This document shows, piece by piece, positions 24,202-34,110 of a stretch of DNA of 64,000 nucleotides. The stretch covers positions 931,178-995,177 of the forward strand of contig NW_003101682.1 in NCBI RefSeq assembly GCF_000003855.2. The letters are read 5' to 3'. A program made the position numbers and the translations under genes. A model generated the notes under the pieces. That model made no database searches. It had not been told where the DNA came from and saw only the letters and a program-made list of their open reading frames with translations. The DNA comes from Blastomyces gilchristii SLH14081 (taxonomy: Eukaryota; Ascomycota; Eurotiomycetes; Onygenales; Ajellomycetaceae). Each line of letters starts with the position of its first letter. Position 1 is the stretch's first letter.

Positions 24202-24388
24202 CGAAGGGGAGGAAGAGGTCTGGGTGAGGCGAGCAACAAAGACCTGATGGTTCAGTTTGGGAGCAGCTTGATCTTGCCAGTCAACCCATGAGAGAATAAC
24301 ACGATGTGGTGAAGATTCTGATGAATATTCCTAAAGGAAAACAAGTCACAGTCCTCCTTGAATGTTGATGATCTCAGCATCTACCTTA

Positions 24389-24841
24389 TCATACCAGGCA
24401 CCACGCAGCCTGGTACCGGCTAGTATTAATTACACCAAGTGCGGCTCCTACTGTGAGACCTTTGCCCAAGGGCATAACTTGCACTGCTTGGATCAAGAAG
24501 TTCAGAAGATTCCACCGCTCACCATTGTATCAGGTAGCAGATGCACTGAAAAACATCAATATGAAATCACTGAAAACCATTAAGCCATTTGTATTGGCAC
24601 TAATTTCATCAACAATAATGGATTTAACATATGCACCAAGAGCCTCATCCCATGTAATGTTGGTCAAAAAAAATCGCAGTCTGTGTAGAGTTTGCCTTAA
24701 ATCTGACCCTTCTTTGAAGAATGTATAGAGAAAGAGTAGAGCCGCAGCATGTAGACATGAGACATGACAGGCATACAATACTACTTTCAGAGGCAGAGTC
24801 TGAAGAATCTCAGGTGATAGATTGCTACGCGTTGTCATCAC
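24389..24841 (-). pseudogene. unrecognised gene with one in-frame TGA
   Basis: A minus-strand frame from ATG at 24841 encodes about 103 residues with a hydrophobic segment (about residues 18-41), then TGA at 24530-24532. The same frame then continues for 46 residues (Y-N-G-E-R-W-N-L-L-N-F-L-I-Q-A-V) to the stop 24389-24391. The TGA fits a former TGG tryptophan hit by the G-to-A change that scars the nearby elements. The 5' end lies only about 35 bases from a copia LTR, so the gene may also be truncated. I do not recognise the family. An alternative is a short intron covering the TGA, but I see no convincing splice pair. Confidence 0.5.
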
Positions 24842-24876
24842 ATCAAATCAATTAATGAGAGAGTAGAATTACAAAT

Positions 24877-25144
24877 TCTCAGGAAAAAGAGGTTATACAC
24901 TACGGAACGCCATCAACATTGTATTACTACAATATTTCTCATCATTATCAGCTTACTACAATACTCATCTAATACTCACTTATGCTAGCTCTCTTGGCTC
25001 ACACATTAGTTTTACTATAAATAGCTTTATCTTTTGTATGAAATAGATAGAATAGATAGTGCATGAATAATATAACAAGCAGGTCTTGATACATATAAGA
25101 TTTATATATCTTCATTATATTCATCTGTGACACTTATTCCGACA
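24877..25144 (+). mobile_element. 5' LTR of a copia element
   Basis: About 268 bases. The block CATCAACATTGTATTACTAC through TTTTGTATGAAATAGAT matches the LTR at 4583, and the end TGTGACACTTATTCCGACA matches 21490-21512. The primer site GTTATGAGCCC follows at once, so this is a 5' LTR in plus orientation. The first bases are eroded (TCTCAGG where TGTTAGA is expected). A TATAAATA box at 25016-25023 is the likely promoter core. Confidence 0.65.
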
Positions 25145-25157
25145 GTTATGAGCCCGG
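25145..25157 (+). promoter_or_regulatory. copia primer-binding site
   Basis: GTTATGAGCCCGG directly after the LTR. GTTATGAGCCC is the reverse complement of the GGGCTCATAAC anticodon stem-loop of methionine tRNA. This is the copia-type mode of priming from an internal tRNA-iMet fragment. Confidence 0.65.
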
Positions 25158-25447
25158 TAAGCAGTATCTGAAGAGAAGTACAATACACTGATCTCAATCC
25201 TCATTCGAATTTGACAACAATTATTCAAAGTAAGAAGATTGATTCTCATTCATATATGATCCGAACTACTCGATTATTATACATCAAACTCAATTCTCAT
25301 TTGAACTGATAACTATCATTTGAACTGAGACAATTGATCCTCAGTTGTATATGTTCTGAAATACTCAACTGTTATACACCTTGAATTCTGATCATATCTA
25401 TTCTCAAATACTTGAATCAATTTCTCAATTCATTCAATATAACTGAT
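25158..25447 (+). other. copia leader
   Basis: Non-coding stretch between primer site and gag ATG. It has a loose repetition of words like TCAATCCTCATTCGAATTTG / ATTCTCATTTGAACTGA / TTGATCCTCAGTTG. No gene. Confidence 0.4.
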
Positions 25448-25519
25448 ATGACAGATAAGACAATGTCTAGTACAACTGTACACCTTAGTGTTTCTAGAGA
25501 TTGAAAACTTTGATATAAG
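25448..25519 (+). pseudogene. copia gag, first 24 codons (continues at 57819)
   Basis: ATG at 25448 opens a frame M-T-D-K-T-M-S-S-T-T-V-H-L-S-V-S-R-D-(W)-K-L-(W)-Y-K, both W as TGA. It is cut by the hAT at 25520. Reading on after the second target duplication at 57819 the frame continues H-M-L-E-Y-A-K-N-K-K, a natural copia gag N-terminus. This proves the two pieces were once joined. Confidence 0.75.
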
Positions 25520-27131
25520 TAGACTGACCGTGTGACCGTGTCTGAGACCAGAATCAAACTTTACAGTTATTATATTATCTAAAAGCATTACTTCTGATCA
25601 TGATTTATATTCATTACATTAATTTCAAATCACTTTATTTTAAATATTAAAGATCTCAGATTCACTTTTTAAATAAAAATCTAGTTTTAGATAAAGAATA
25701 TGTTTGAATTCTTAGTTACATTTTCATTCTGATCTTATTATTGACAATAATATTAAATAAAATTATGAAATTATTTCTCACTTACATAATATTATAATAT
25801 AGTGCTTATTTGTTGAAAATTTAATAGAGAGTGTTATTAAATATCATTACTTTTTTAAATATAAATTATAATTCATATAATTTTAATTATAAAAAAAATA
25901 AAAAATACAAAAAAAACAAAAAATAAAAAATAAAATAAAAACAAGAAAAAATCACAATAAAAAAAAAAAAAGAGAAAGAAAAAAAAATAAAAGAAAAAGA
26001 AAAAAATAAAAAATAAAAATAAAAAAAATTAAGATTATAGAGCTGTAGTACTTTTAAAATACTTACTTCTCAGAGTCTTTATAATATTTATTATCAACTG
26101 TGTATCTCTTATAGTAAGAGTAACACAGCTATAATAAGTTATTATCTTAATATTATCTAATAAATAATCAGTATATATCTGTATAAATGTGAATAATTAG
26201 AAAATATACACTTAAAAAGTGTGATCAGAGTGAACTCTGCTGTCACTTGAATAATATTAAGAATAAAATACTGAAATTAATAATTTCTCTTATTAATTTC
26301 ACAGATAAAATGTGTGAAGATGATCTTGAGAAATATAAGATTCTCTGACTTCTGATAAAAACAGATCTCACAGAGAGACTCTATTTTCATAATATCAGAG
26401 ACTGAGTATTACTAAAAAGTATTACTTTTATACAATATATATATACTTACTGCAGTAATTCATTCTCTATATATATAACTGAGAGTTATAGCTTTCTCAT
26501 GCTGCACGGCTCTGTCTGAGATACTGCTGTCAGTTTGTAATTCACACAGTCTCTTAGTTCAGTATGCACTGTATATATACAGTTCTGTGTACTAAGACTG
26601 TGTTAATCATTATAATCTGATATGATACTCACTTTTTACAGGCTATGTTTCATTTGAGAGAGAGAGAGAAAGATATAACTGTTATTTTATTAAAAGAGAG
26701 ATGAATAATTAGTATTATTAAATATAATTTAATTCATCTGTATTTAAAATTTAATTAGTTTATACTTTTTAATTTGAGAGTTTCTAAGAGTGTTTTAATA
26801 GTTTTTATATCAGCTTAAACTTAGTGATGAGTTGAAGAGAAAGAGAAAAGAGAGAAGAAAGAAATAAGAATAACTTATCTTTATAATATGAAAATAGAGA
26901 ATTGCTGTAACTATTCTCTCTAGTAATAAAGATCTGTTTTCTGCATATATTTCTGATATAGATTATATAATAAATGTATACAAAGAATATCAATAGTGTA
27001 TATATTAAATAAAGATAATATTGCTATATAACACTGTAGCTGTTTCTGTACATCTCTGAAAGCTGTTAATAGTTTCTTTATCTCTTTATATTTGATAAGT
27101 TAATAATATATTCTGATATACTTTCTCTTTT

Positions 27132-27235
27132 ATTATTATTATCATTATTATCATTATTATTATTATTAACATTATCATTATTATTACTATTATTATCACT
27201 ATCATTATCATCATTATTATCATTACTATTATATC
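27132..27235. repeat. TTA/TCA trinucleotide microsatellite
   Basis: About 100 bases of imperfect TTATTATTATCATTATTATC-type repeat. It probably expanded by slippage in the hAT left arm. Confidence 0.8.
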
Positions 27236-27767
27236 ATTGCTAACTGTCTTCTCTGCCGTCACTCTCTCTCAATACTTATTAAAATTAATCATGTTATTTC
27301 TCTTCAAATATTCTTTAGTTCTGCAGATTATCAAGGCGCATGAGCACTGTCACAGATTAAAGAGAGAGAAGAAGAAGATGTTTAAGCAGAGAGAGACAGA
27401 TTGTAAGACATGTTATAATATCTTAAAGAGACTCTGTAAGAGAGTAGAATAATAATAATTTTAAGTAACACTTCTGATAGATTTAAACTGAACTAAGTAT
27501 AGAAATAATACAGATGACATCATCTGTAAGAGATTGAAAAAGAAGATAGTGAAGAGTCTTATACAGTAGTAGTAAGATTAGAAGAAGTACTGAGAATAAT
27601 TTAAGATTAAGATAAAGAGAGAGAGAAAGAAGAAGAGTATTACTATAAATAAGCAGTAGCAGAAGAAGATTAAGAAGATATTAAAGTAAGAGATAAGAGA
27701 AGTTAAAACTGATAAGTTTTTTATTAAGAGATAATGATTTTTAATAACACTTCTGTTCTCTAATTGA

Positions 27768-27939
27768 TTAGCAGAAGCTGATAGAGAAGAAGAGAATTAA
27801 GACCTTATTCAGATCTTAAATACACTTTATAATTCAGAATATTGAGAAGATAGCTCTACTCTCTGAGTATATCAATCTGATTATCACTGAGATGAAACCT
27901 GAGACAGCAGATCAGAAAATGCAGGATTTTGAGATGCAG
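27768..27939 (+). pseudogene. unknown hAT-internal frame, first part
   Basis: The frame reads Q-K-L-I-E-K-K-R-I-K, one TAA, then E-Y-I-N-L-I-I-T-E-M-K-P-E-T-A and D-F-E-M-Q, and is cut by gypsy-1. With one copy of the gcag duplication removed it continues at 36645 as I-D-L-T-E-R-K-Q. It is strongly charged. I do not recognise it; it may be a second hAT-encoded protein or the end of the N-terminal transposase exon. Confidence 0.35.
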
Positions 27940-28115
27940 TGTGGTTCGGAAGAACGTACGACTGTCGGATAATAACGCGGCCGCTTCCGAACTTGCGTAC
28001 GAATGTAAAGGGGGCCATAGCAGCCACTAATTAATTTAGTGTATGATATTATAATATATAAGAAGCCAGTGTACACCTGTAATCATACACTGACTTAAGC
28101 AATCTTTGAATCACA
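27940..28115 (+). repeat. gypsy-1 5' LTR
   Basis: 176 bp, TGTGGTTCGG...TTGAATCACA. Its left half keeps many CpG (CGTACG, CGCGGCCGC), while its right half has lost those still present in the 3' LTR. A TATATAAG box near 28056 is the likely promoter core. Confidence 0.85.
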
Positions 28116-28117
28116 TC

Positions 28118-28127
28118 TGGTAGCATG
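28118..28127 (+). promoter_or_regulatory. gypsy-1 primer-binding site (probable)
   Basis: TGGTAGCATG begins two bases after the LTR. TGG...is expected for pairing with a tRNA 3' CCA end; the tRNA is not identified. The gag ATG (28125) overlaps it. Confidence 0.45.
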
Positions 28128-29815
28128 TCTAAAAACCAGTGAGAAGCACAGGCTTCTTCAGAGCATGATAATTTCATCTATGAAGTGATTTGTAGTTATC
28201 ACATCAGTATGGTTCTAGAACATCTTAAAAGATAGTATATAAAGAGTGATGAGTGAAAGAGTATCTGATTGATACTGCTTTGCTTATTGAGAGAAAACTT
28301 CACACTCAGGCAAATATCATGTATGCGAATGAATGAGGTGTGAGAAAGAGAATGAGAGTGATGAATCAGATTCAAAGAAGTTCACTCTCTACTCAAAAGA
28401 AGAATAAAAGAGAGAAATGACTATCACTGAAGTTGTACAATGATAATAAAAATCATATAATAATATAGTAATATAATGATATAGTGATAGAATAATATAC
28501 TGATATAATAATATAGTAATATAATAATAGACATTATATAATTAATGAGAAATCTGAAATGAATATCTTCTCTAGTTAATATGAATAACATTCTTCTCTG
28601 CTATCTGAACTGAAAGATATGCAGAATCTCTCAGAGAATTTACTTAAAGCAGTAAGAAAAGCAGCTGAAATCACTGAACTGAAATCAAAGCTCTGTACAT
28701 GTATGAGGATTCTAAATGAGATTGAGGCCTTATGTATGCAGTAGCAGGCTGAGATGAAAGCTAAACAATAATTGATATTCACTGTGAATTGAGTATTCAC
28801 TATGAAGAGCTTCACTGATGCAATTATCATCATCAATAAGAATAAAGAAAACTAGATCTTAGGCCTGCAGTGAGAGATTGAATGTTTATACAGACAGATG
28901 ACTATACTGAACCTGAAAGTCTCATCACAATTGTTCATGATCTCTTCAGAAGTGTACACATTATCAGAGACTGCTACACAGAATGAGAATCTGAGTATGA
29001 AATATATCAAGTCAGAAGATCTGCTGAAGTCATTAAGCTTCAATAATGACTGAAAAAATAATGCTGCAATCAGCTGGCTAAGTCAGATATGATTATATTA
29101 TTGAATTGAATGTGAACTTACAGACAGGCAGTTAATGAAATTTTAACAAGTCTTAAAATCTGCTGTGTTTCTACACAGAAAAGCAAAGTCATTATAGATA
29201 GTTAATAAAAAGATGAATCTCACAGATCTGAAGTGATATTCATTTTCATAAACATGAAATGAGTTTTTCAAATAAATCTTACACAACTTTGAGAAAGTGA
29301 ATATATGAGATAAGTGTTACAAACACTTCACTGAGTGTAGATAAGTGAGTGATCTTACATTATACTTCATATACTTCAGTTTATACTATCTTATATTGAA
29401 TGAAGAGCTTTTAATATCTTTCTGTTTACAGATCTTCATTCATGATCTTATGTCTGAGTTGAGAGTAGAATGAAAATGCTTAATCTCACAGTCAGACACA
29501 GTGAAGAAAGCATATAATATTCTCATTGTACAGAAACAAGTGAGTCAATTATAACAGAAGATACTGTAATTGAGTATACTTTAGTAAAGAATAAGTAATC
29601 AGACTTCTATGACATAAGTTATACATCTGAATGTGATGAATCTAGATCTGAATGTCATTGCTAAAGCACTGAATTCTCTGAAAAAGAAATTCTCTGAGTG
29701 AAAATCTTGATATCATGAGCATTGAGCTTGCTTCAACTATGAATGTCAAAATCATGATATAAAAGATTGCATTCAGTGTGTGCAGTCAAGAGAAGCAAGA
29801 GAGTTAAAAAACTAG
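28125..29815 (+). pseudogene. gypsy-1 gag
   Basis: Starts M-S-K-N-Q-(W)-E-A-Q-A-S-S next to the primer site. It continues with a helical part (L-L-K-A-V-R-K-A-A-E-I-T-E-L, about 28630-28690). A zinc knuckle is at 29728-29772, reading C-F-N-Y-E-C-Q-N-H-D-I-K-D-C, where the second cysteine has become tyrosine (TGT to TAT). A microsatellite (about 28440-28545) interrupts the first third. Stops at W, Q and R codons throughout. In the family gag forms the particle and binds RNA. Confidence 0.65.
28440..28545. repeat. ATA/GTA microsatellite in gypsy-1 gag
   Basis: Degenerate repeats of AATAATATAGTAATATAATG type. They lie inside gag and break its frame. Confidence 0.65.
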
Positions 29816-29879
29816 TAGAATTAGTAAGCTCAGAGACACTCACTGATATTCTATAAAAAGTCTTCAAAGTGAAAGAGAT

Positions 29880-32800
29880 ATCTGTGTTAGATGACTCTCT
29901 GAACTCTGTAAATGCAAAGAAGAAGCAGGCTTCTGAATGAGATGTAGATGAGAATGATGAAGTGAATACTTATCTTAATATCTTGAGACCTGAAATGTTA
30001 ATGTATAGAGAGCACTTGAATAAGAATTAAGAGATGGCTGTAAAAGTATTAGTGAACACAGAAGCTTCTATATAATATATTAATGATTATATGATCTGAA
30101 GATTGAAAGAGATTCACTGAGTGAAGAATTTCTGATGTATAAGATTATCTGATAACTGATATTTGATATTATCTGTAAGAGTAAGAGTTCCCTTGCACTT
30201 TGAAGAATGATCTTGCTATATTTGAGTGTGAGAGCTGCAGAATGTGAAATACAATCTTATTCTCAGACTCAATTGGTTTCAAAGGTTTAATTCACAGATT
30301 CAATAATCTACATGTCATATACAGTTGACTGATAGGAAGAAAACAGTTCATATGATTCTATCAACTGATATAAGAAGAACATTTCACATCTCTGATATAG
30401 AAGAATTAAATCTGCTTACATATTAATAAGCAAAGAGAATGATTTGTAAGACCTAATTCAAAAGCATTCTGTATGTTATACAGGACCTGAAAGTGGAGGA
30501 AACTAAGATAAAAGATATACAGAAGGATAAGTGTATGAAGAAGCTTCTGAAGAAGTATAGAAAGGTCTTTTAAACAGATCTTTCATCAGAATTACTGCTG
30601 GAACAAGAATTCATACATGAGATTGACACAGGGAATGTAAAACCAGTCAATCAGAATGCATATTCTCTGTCACAAATACATCTCAAAGAACAGAAGTGTC
30701 AGATCACAGACCTTCTAAAATATAGTCTTATACAACTCTTATCAAGCATGTGAGGCTTTTCAGTTCTATTTATGAAAAAGGCAGATGAGAAGTGATGAAT
30801 ATGTATTGATTATTGAGCATTTAACAAGCTTACAATCAAGAATGAATATTCACTGTCATGAATTTAATAACAGTTGAATACAGTCAGAAATGCCTGATAT
30901 CTATCAAAGATTGATCTTCTCTCAGAATACTAGCAGATTCATGTAGATGAACTGTCAGTTTCATGAATCACATTTAATACATAATGAGAGAAGTTTGAAT
31001 TTCTGATAATATCATTCAGTCTGATAAATGCATCTATCATCTTCTAAATAATGATGAATACAATTCTTCATAAACAGAATGAAACCTCATGTCTTATATA
31101 TCTTGATAACATTCTAGTCTTTTCAAACTTATATGATGAATATCTAAAGTATCTTGATAAAGTGCTTACAACTCTGACAGAGTATAAGCTCTATATTAAA
31201 TCAATCAAGTATGTGTTTGAAATGAAAGAGTTGAAGTTCATAGAACATGTAGTGAGTAATGACTGTATACATCTCATTTCAGAGAAATTGAATATTATAG
31301 TGAATTGATCACAGCTGAGAAATGTACACTATATATAACAGTTTCTTAAGTTAGTCTTATATTACTGCAGATTTATCAAGAAGTTTATATAAATATCTGC
31401 ATCACTCTCAGATCTCTTAAGAGAAACAGATGCAAATCTGTGAAAGAAGAAGTTTCATTCAATCATCTGAAATGCTGTGTGTGAAGAGGCTTTTCTCACA
31501 CTGAGAAAATGTATAATAATATCTTCAGTGCTTATTCAATCAGATTGTGATAAATCTTTCTATATTAAGATAAATGCATCTGAATAAGCTATCAGAAGCA
31601 CTCTTCTACAGATGAGTAAGAATAACAAGCTGCACTCAGTGACATACAATGATAGAAAACTATCAGATGTTGAGCTCAATTACTCAGTATATGAAAAGAA
31701 ATTACTAGTGATCAAGCACACACTGGTGTTGTGAAATAGATATATTAACAATGAGTATATAATAATAGTGATCACAGATCATGAAAGTCTCATCTATCTA
31801 TAATTAACAACAAAATCTTTCAAATGCTTAGTATATTGAATCTCAGAGTTTTAAGCATACAATCTTCATATTAAATACTGAAAGAAATCAGACACTGTAA
31901 TATCTGATACAATCAGTCACAGACCTGATTTCATGAGTGAGAGTTCTGTGAACTAGATATAAGAGATATTCATGTTAAACATACTGAGAGAATGCAAGAA
32001 ATCAGAATGAGTGAACACTATGATCTCTCACTTGAAGAAGAGCAAGATGTCAGATGACAAGTGTCTCATAAAAGTAGTAGAAGAAATGCTTTCAAACTTC
32101 AAGCTGAAGAAATTGAAAAATGATGTTATGCTTTACTGTGATCTAGAATACACAGAAGCTCTCTATCTAGAATCTTCATTTAGACATGACTTAATGACTT
32201 ACATGCACAAGGAATTCAGTCACTTAGAAAGCCCTGAACTCATGAGCATACTTAAATCAAGAGCATACTGGTCAAGTATGACTGAGAACATTCAGACATA
32301 TGCTTACAAGTGCTCAAATTATCAGGTTGTGAAAGAATCTAAGAAAGGATTAGAACACAAGAAAGTGTAACATCAGATGAAGTGTATAATACAATTATTC
32401 AAATAATGAGAGATGAACCTCATAGATATATTACTATGAATATCAAATGAAAATTGATGAATAATTACTGCTATTGATTACACTACTGACTGGCCAGTTG
32501 TGAAAGCAGTTTCAGAGATGACAGAGAAGATGATGATGAAGTTTCTATATAATGAGATCTATGTTAACTATGAAATACTGTGTGAGATTCTAACTGATAA
32601 TGATGTGAATCTTGTAGAAGAAGTAGTGAGGCATTTCATGAGCCAGTTACAGACAAGACATTGTAGAACAATGTCATATCATTCATGAATGAATGAAAAG
32701 ATAAAATACTTGAATGAAATCTTGAGTAATATGCTGATGAAATATCTAGTGAGCAAGTCTATGAGATTATGAAATGAATATCTCAGTCATGCACTATTAG

Positions 32801-33990
32801 TCACGCGAATTCAGCAGCATGCAGTCTTCAAGTGTTTATCATTCTATCTGTTGTATGGATTGCATCCGCGCATCCCGGAGAATGCTTCAGAAAAGGTGAG
32901 GGAGGAAGCAGTTGTAAACACAGCAGAAACAGCAGTTGCAGACACAGCAGGAATAGCAGTTATAAATGCAGCAGTAGCAGTTGCAGACACAGCAGTTGCA
33001 GATGTGGAATCAAGATTGAAAGAGATCAGCCATGCACATGTAAAAGCTAATGAGTTATTTCTGAACTGAGCAATTCAATTAAAAAGAATACAAGACTCAC
33101 TAGTTAAGGAATTGAGTCTCAAGATAGAAACATAAGTTCTTGTATATAATAAGAGTTCTGAGAAGTTTCAATCTAGATGGTTTGAGCTATATAAAATACT
33201 CAAATCACATTCTCTGAGAATATACACATTGAAAGAATCAGAGAGACAGATCTTATACAACTTAATAAATGATTCATAACTTATGAAAGCAAAGATATAA
33301 GACCTGAGTGAATTATAATCATCTACAGCACTATTATCAGCATTGAAAAAGAAGAGACTTATAATTGAAAAGTCTTACAAAGTAAGAGAAATTATAGATA
33401 CTTATGAATCAGATGATCTCACTTATTCTGATCTTTTCACAATTATAAGAAAAGAATGAGAAGAAATGAAGAAATCAGATGAATATCACACTTCAATAAG
33501 TGATGAGACTGTAGTCAGTTGTATAATAATGTACTGCAGACAGTAGATGCAACACAGTAAAGAGTGATCTCAAAGTGACAGACTTGTACATGAGTCAGAT
33601 TGCAGAAGAAAAAGGAATTCAGAGCTGAATTTAACTGTTTACATCAGTTCAATCACAGAGATCACAGAGAATGAACTATCTGAAACATCTGTGAATATAT
33701 AGAATCAAGTCATCTCAATCTCTGAGAATACTCAGAGATTGAATGAGATTAGTTTTGATGAGCTGATTGCTATAGTAATCTGAGTGAGTGAAGAGAGACA
33801 GTATAATACATGAGACAGAATTATAAAGAATGAAAGCTGCTGAACCTAGTCACTGAATACTGTATTATATAGAGATTACATAAGAGTAGTGACTAGCAGA
33901 TAAAGAAAAAGTGTAAGAAAAGAGATAATGAATTGATCATTAACTGTAAGAATCAGCTGTAAAAGATAAATGTTATTATACATACTTCAT
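29880..33990 (+). pseudogene. gypsy-1 pol: protease, RT, RNase H, integrase
   Basis: Domains in order. Protease: L-V-N-T-E-A-S where D-T-G-A-S is expected (about 30045). RT from about 30595 (I-H-E-I-D-T-G), with I-D-Y-(W)-A-F-N-K-L and the catalytic box Y-L-D-N at about 31098-31109 (family: Y-L-D-D). RNase H near 31560-31800 (K-I-N-A-S, Y-S-V-Y-E-K-K-L-L, T-D-H-E-S-L). Integrase with an H-x-H-x-C-x-C zinc finger at 32205-32325 and catalytic segments T-A-I-D-Y near 32470 and L-T-D-N-D near 32590. An unusual Ala/Val/Thr repeat sits at about 32915-33015. W is read as TGA throughout, and some stretches (31051-31308, 32011-32370) are open. No functional product is expected. Confidence 0.8.
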
Positions 33991-34110
33991 TCATTTTTAT
34001 ATGCTACATGTTTAATCTATTTTCAACATCACATCATCTGAAAAATGTTAAAAATAAAGGAAATCTTAAAACTTAAGATCTGTAAGGGGTTTGAGAGCTG
34101 CAAGCTGCTC

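Larger units (their letters stand above)
25550..27939 (+). other. hAT left arm, AT-rich, mostly non-coding
   Basis: Contains an A-rich low-complexity block (about 25889-26028), AT-rich DNA, and a TTA/TCA microsatellite. Only its end (about 27768-27939) looks possibly coding, as it continues in frame beyond gypsy-1 at 36645. The open frame at 27237-27452 is K/R-rich with no motif I know; I do not call it a gene. Confidence 0.4.

Noticed and set aside
21513..24876. Host genes carried as cargo inside a copia element
   Set aside because: LTR sequence is present on both sides, but the left one lacks a following primer site, no shared target duplication is visible, and the right one is the 5' LTR of another element running away from the genes.
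25889..26028. A lysine-rich coding region
   Set aside because: Nearly pure A-rich low complexity within the hAT arm.
27132..27235. CRISPR-like or satellite array
   Set aside because: Trinucleotide slippage repeat without spacers; the sequence is eukaryotic.
32832..33069. Two overlapping plus-strand genes of 72 aa
   Set aside because: One is the integrase frame, the other its shifted shadow; both are caused by the trinucleotide repeat.
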